Below, piece by piece: positions 6,447 to 8,852 of a stretch of 8,852 bases of DNA. The DNA comes from Desulfovibrionaceae bacterium (GTDB lineage: Bacteria > Desulfobacterota > Desulfovibrionia > Desulfovibrionales > Desulfovibrionaceae): assembly GCA_900770205.1 (NCBI GenBank), contig CAAGJV010000162.1, forward strand, positions 1 to 8,852. Direction: 5' to 3'. A model generated the notes under the pieces. That model saw only the letters and a program-made list of their open reading frames with translations. It had not been told where the DNA came from and ran no database searches. A program made the position numbers and the translations under genes. Position 1 is the stretch's first letter, and the number at the start of each line of letters is the position of its first letter.

Positions 6447-7943
6447 TTAATCTTCCCTGGCCCAGTCGAAGGCACATTTCACGGCTTTTTTCCAGCCGCG
6501 CAGCTTTTTGTCTCTTTCGGTGGGGGTGATGGAGGGGCCGAACACCTTATCTATGGCCCAGTTGGCGAGAACATCATCTTTGCTTTTCCAATAGCCTACG
6601 GCAAGGCCGGCAAGATAGGCTGCTCCCATGGCTGTTGTTTCCACGCATGTCGGGCGGTTGACCGGAGCCTGATTGATATCGGCCTGCATCTGCATGAGCA
6701 GATCATTGGAAGAAGCGCCTCCATCGACTTTGAGAGCGGTGAGGCGGATGCCGGAGTCTGCTTCCATGGCGCCGAGAACGTCGTATGTCTGATAGGCCAG
6801 AGATTCGAGCGTGGCGCGGATGACATGGTAGCGGTTCACGCCGCGTGTCAGCCCTACGATGGTACCGCGGGCATAGGCATCCCAGTAGGGCGCCCCGAGA
6901 CCGGCAAAGGCCGGAACCACATAGCAGCCGTTGGTATCGGGAACCTTTCTGGCGAAGTATTCGGAGTCGGAAGCGGCATCAACGATCCTGAGCTGATCCC
7001 GCAGCCATTGTATGGCGGATCCTGCTACAAAAATGGAGCCTTCCAAAGCATAGGTCACTTTGTCATCCAGCCCCCATGCAATGGTGGTGATGAGGCCGTT
7101 TTGAGAAAAAACAGGTTTTTCTCCGGTGTTCATAAGCATGAAGCAGCCGGTTCCGTAGGTATTTTTGGCCTCTCCGGCAGTAAAGCAGGTCTGACCGAAA
7201 AGAGCCGCCTGCTGATCGCCTGCTGCACCGGCAATGGGGATAGGGGAGCCGAAAAGGTCGGAAACGGTTTCTCCATAAACGCAGGAGGAAGGCCTGGCTT
7301 CCGGCAGCATGGATGCAGGGATACCGAGGATATCGAGAAGCTCTTCATCCCACCTGAGATCGACAATATTGAAAAGAAGAGTACGGGACGCGTTGGAGTA
7401 ATCCGTGACATGGACTTTTCCGCCCGTCAGCTTCCAGATGAGCCAGGTTTCCACGGTTCCGAAGAGCAGCTTGCCCTGTTCCGCCTTTTCTCTTGCTCCG
7501 GGGACATTATCCAGTATCCAGCGGATTTTCGTACCGGAGAAGTAAGGATCGAGAACCAGCCCGGTCTTTTTGCGGAAGAGGTCGTTCAGGCCTTTTGCCC
7601 GAAGCTCATCGCAGAATTCCGCCGTGCGGCGATCCTGCCAGACAATGGCGTTGCATACGGGCTCGCCGTTTTCCCTGTCCCATACGATGGTGGTCTCTCT
7701 CTGGTTGGTAATACCTATGGCGGCGATATCTGCGGCGGAAGCCTCCGCTTTGGCAAGAGCCTCGGAGGCAACAGCATACTGTGTCAGCCATATTTCCAGC
7801 GCATCGTGCTCTACCCAGCCGGGCTGCGGGAAATACTGCGTGAATTCCTTTTGAGCCACACTGCACATCGTTCCTTTTTCGTTGAAAAGGATGCAGCGGT
7901 TGGAGGTGGTGCCGGCATCAAGAGCCATAATGAATTTTGCCAT
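6447..7943 (-). CDS. glpK: glycerol kinase
   Basis: A 498-residue cytosolic FGGY-family kinase that phosphorylates glycerol with ATP to sn-glycerol-3-phosphate (E. coli GlpK is 502). Visible features: ATP-site N-terminus MALDAGTTSNR (6-16); glycerol-contact residues in NQRETT (R82, E83), DPYFSGTK (Y134) and AGDQQAALFGQ (D243, Q244); NTYGTGCF at 261-268; VDGGAS at 407-411 in the second nucleotide lobe. The protein is full length and intact. The loop between VYG and IPI (225-234) lacks the GGKGGTR sequence that binds fructose-1,6-bisphosphate in E. coli, and has no histidine like that phosphorylated in Firmicutes GlpK. The ATG at 7943 fits the family N-terminus but has no clear Shine-Dalgarno sequence. 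It is first in a leftward glpK-glpF pair. I find no convincing promoter for it in 7944-8157; the best -10 is CATAAT at 8034-8029 without a good -35. Confidence 0.96.
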   Translation of the reverse strand: MAKFIMALDAGTTSNRCILFNEKGTMCSVAQKEFTQYFPQPGWVEHDALEIWLTQYAVASEALAKAEASAADIAAIGITNQRETTIVWDRENGEPVCNAIVWQDRRTAEFCDELRAKGLNDLFRKKTGLVLDPYFSGTKIRWILDNVPGAREKAEQGKLLFGTVETWLIWKLTGGKVHVTDYSNASRTLLFNIVDLRWDEELLDILGIPASMLPEARPSSCVYGETVSDLFGSPIPIAGAAGDQQAALFGQTCFTAGEAKNTYGTGCFMLMNTGEKPVFSQNGLITTIAWGLDDKVTYALEGSIFVAGSAIQWLRDQLRIVDAASDSEYFARKVPDTNGCYVVPAFAGLGAPYWDAYARGTIVGLTRGVNRYHVIRATLESLAYQTYDVLGAMEADSGIRLTALKVDGGASSNDLLMQMQADINQAPVNRPTCVETTAMGAAYLAGLAVGYWKSKDDVLANWAIDKVFGPSITPTERDKKLRGWKKAVKCAFDWARED

Positions 7944-8096
7944 GGTGGGGTCATGCCTGATAGGGTTGCTGGTTTCGCGGTGCAGAGACGCACAGGGGAT
8001 TTTGCCTGATTGGCCGCTAAGAACGGCGATTATGAAAAGAATATCGCTGTTCCATTACGAAATTGTGTCAGTATGGGGCGAAAGTTTTCCGCCCGC

Positions 8097-8125
8097 TTGC
8101 CTATCGCGCCGGTCCGGGCTATTAT
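8097..8125 (+). promoter_or_regulatory. sigma70-type promoter for the LOG-family gene
   Basis: TTGCCT (8097-8102) is followed by exactly 17 bases and TATTAT (8120-8125), 32 bases before the ATG at 8158. A small GGGCG/CGCCC inverted repeat (8076-8094) sits immediately upstream. The 214-base gap to glpK otherwise holds nothing I can identify. Confidence 0.5.
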
Positions 8126-8157
8126 ACAGAAATCAAAGACTGTTACAGGAGCTGATC

Positions 8158-8814
8158 ATGAACGCATCGCAGCAATATGTCATTGATTCACTGTCTGCCC
8201 GGGAATCCTGGCGGCTTTTCCGCATCCTTTCTGAAATCGTGGACGGGTTCGAGGAATTGAGCGAACTTCCTCCCTGCGTGTCCATATTCGGATCCGCCCG
8301 TCCGAAGGAAGACAGCCCTGTGTATGAAGAGACCCGCCGCATTGCAAAGCTGCTCGGCGAGGCCGGCTACGGCATTATCACAGGAGGCGGGCCCGGACTT
8401 ATGGAAGCCGGCAACCGCGGGGCCAGCGAGGCCAACGCCCCCTCTGTGGGGCTGCATATACACCTGCCCATGGAACAGGAGCCGAACAAGTACCTGAGCC
8501 TGCGCAGCGACTACCGCTATTTTTTCATCCGTAAGCTGATGTTTGTGAAGTACTCCATGGCCTATGTCGTTATGCCCGGAGGCATGGGAACGATAGATGA
8601 ATTTTCCGAAGCGTTTGTTCTTGCGCAGACGCACCGCATCAAGCCCTTCCCCATTATTCTTTACAGCCATGCTTTCTGGGACGGACTGCTCGGATGGCTG
8701 CGTGAAAGAATGATTGCCGACGGCTACCTGAGAGAAGATGAACTCGACCTTGTTACCGTGTGCGACACCCCTGAGGAGGTTCTCAGCACCATTCGCCGGC
8801 GAGTGGTGCTGTAA
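8158..8814 (+). CDS. LOG-family (TIGR00730) nucleotide 5'-phosphate N-ribosidase
   Basis: A 218-residue cytosolic Rossmann-fold protein of the LOG / 'lysine decarboxylase-like' family. Characterised members hydrolyse the N-glycosidic bond of (cytokinin) nucleoside 5'-monophosphates to base plus ribose 5-phosphate; in bacteria many act on AMP or other purine nucleotides. Visible motifs: SIFGSARP (42-49), ITGGGPGLMEAGNRGA (74-89), RKLMFVKYS (125-133, catalytic Arg at 125) and PGGMGTIDE (140-148, catalytic Glu at 148). The set is complete, so it should be active. The start at 8158 is supported by AGGAG 6 bases upstream; the frame is open further upstream, but that part crosses the glpK promoter region and start. 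The family name 'lysine decarboxylase' seen in databases is a historical misnomer. It is divergent from glpK and probably unrelated to it. The exact substrate here is unknown. Confidence 0.92.
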   Translation: MNASQQYVIDSLSARESWRLFRILSEIVDGFEELSELPPCVSIFGSARPKEDSPVYEETRRIAKLLGEAGYGIITGGGPGLMEAGNRGASEANAPSVGLHIHLPMEQEPNKYLSLRSDYRYFFIRKLMFVKYSMAYVVMPGGMGTIDEFSEAFVLAQTHRIKPFPIILYSHAFWDGLLGWLRERMIADGYLREDELDLVTVCDTPEEVLSTIRRRVVL

Positions 8815-8818
8815 GGGT

Positions 8819-8852
8819 ATGAAACTCTGCAATCTTTGCACGGAGGAAGAGC
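8819..8852 (+). CDS. possible 5' end of a truncated rightward gene
   Basis: An ATG 4 bases after the LOG-gene stop opens a frame to the window end reading MKLCNLCTEEE. The AAGGG before it overlaps the stop codon and is rather close to the ATG. The CxxC pair hints at a metal- or redox-active N-terminus, but eleven residues do not identify a family. Tight spacing would make it co-transcribed with the LOG gene. Confidence 0.35.
   Translation, partial: MKLCNLCTEEE

Noticed and set aside
6825..8009. A 394-codon plus-strand frame opposite glpK
   Set aside because: It is a shadow of an intact glycerol kinase, with no motif of its own.
8158..8814. Lysine decarboxylase
   Set aside because: The PGGMGTIDE motif defines LOG-type phosphoribohydrolases. 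The decarboxylase name is an old misannotation of this family.
1..8852. CRISPR array, transposon, prophage or tRNA/rRNA genes
   Set aside because: I saw no direct-repeat/spacer pattern, transposase or integrase motif, terminal inverted repeats, or RNA gene sequence. The only tandem repeat is the coding PAS ladder.

Overview
The window reads like ordinary chromosomal DNA of a Desulfovibrionaceae-type, sulfate- or sulfite-reducing deltaproteobacterium. That placement is an inference. It rests on the moderately GC-rich coding style, the LOG-family protein (its N-terminus and RKLMFVKYSMAYVVMPGG core resemble Desulfovibrio homologues as I remember them), the soluble PocR/PAS hybrid kinase, and a glycerol pair in the order glpK-glpF. 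The first 20 bases are the end of an Illumina sequencing adapter, so this is the raw end of a short-read contig rather than a natural boundary.

Layout, left to right: adapter (1-20); a possible first few codons of a leftward gene running off the edge (21-75); a hairpin; a leftward MBL/beta-CASP RNA-processing hydrolase (138-1751); a 343-base divergent intergenic region with a promoter on each strand and palindromes; a rightward 1132-residue cytosolic hybrid histidine kinase (2095-5493) built as PocR - four tandem 143-residue PAS-like repeats - HisKA - HATPase - receiver; a strong 12-bp hairpin between convergent genes; leftward glpF (5582-6304) and, upstream of it, leftward glpK (6447-7943), separated by two hairpins; a 214-base divergent region; a rightward LOG/TIGR00730 gene (8158-8814); and the possible start of another rightward gene at the right edge.

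How the genes may work together: GlpF lets glycerol in and GlpK traps it as glycerol-3-phosphate. The kinase faces them tail to tail. Its PocR domain belongs to a family predicted to bind small hydrocarbon derivatives such as diols, so it could sense glycerol, propanediol or a related molecule and control this or another pathway. No DNA-binding response regulator is present in the window, so its output is unknown. The hydrolase and the LOG protein look like housekeeping neighbours. The most distinctive object is the kinase with its four in-register PAS repeats. I see no mobile element, CRISPR array, RNA gene or defence system.
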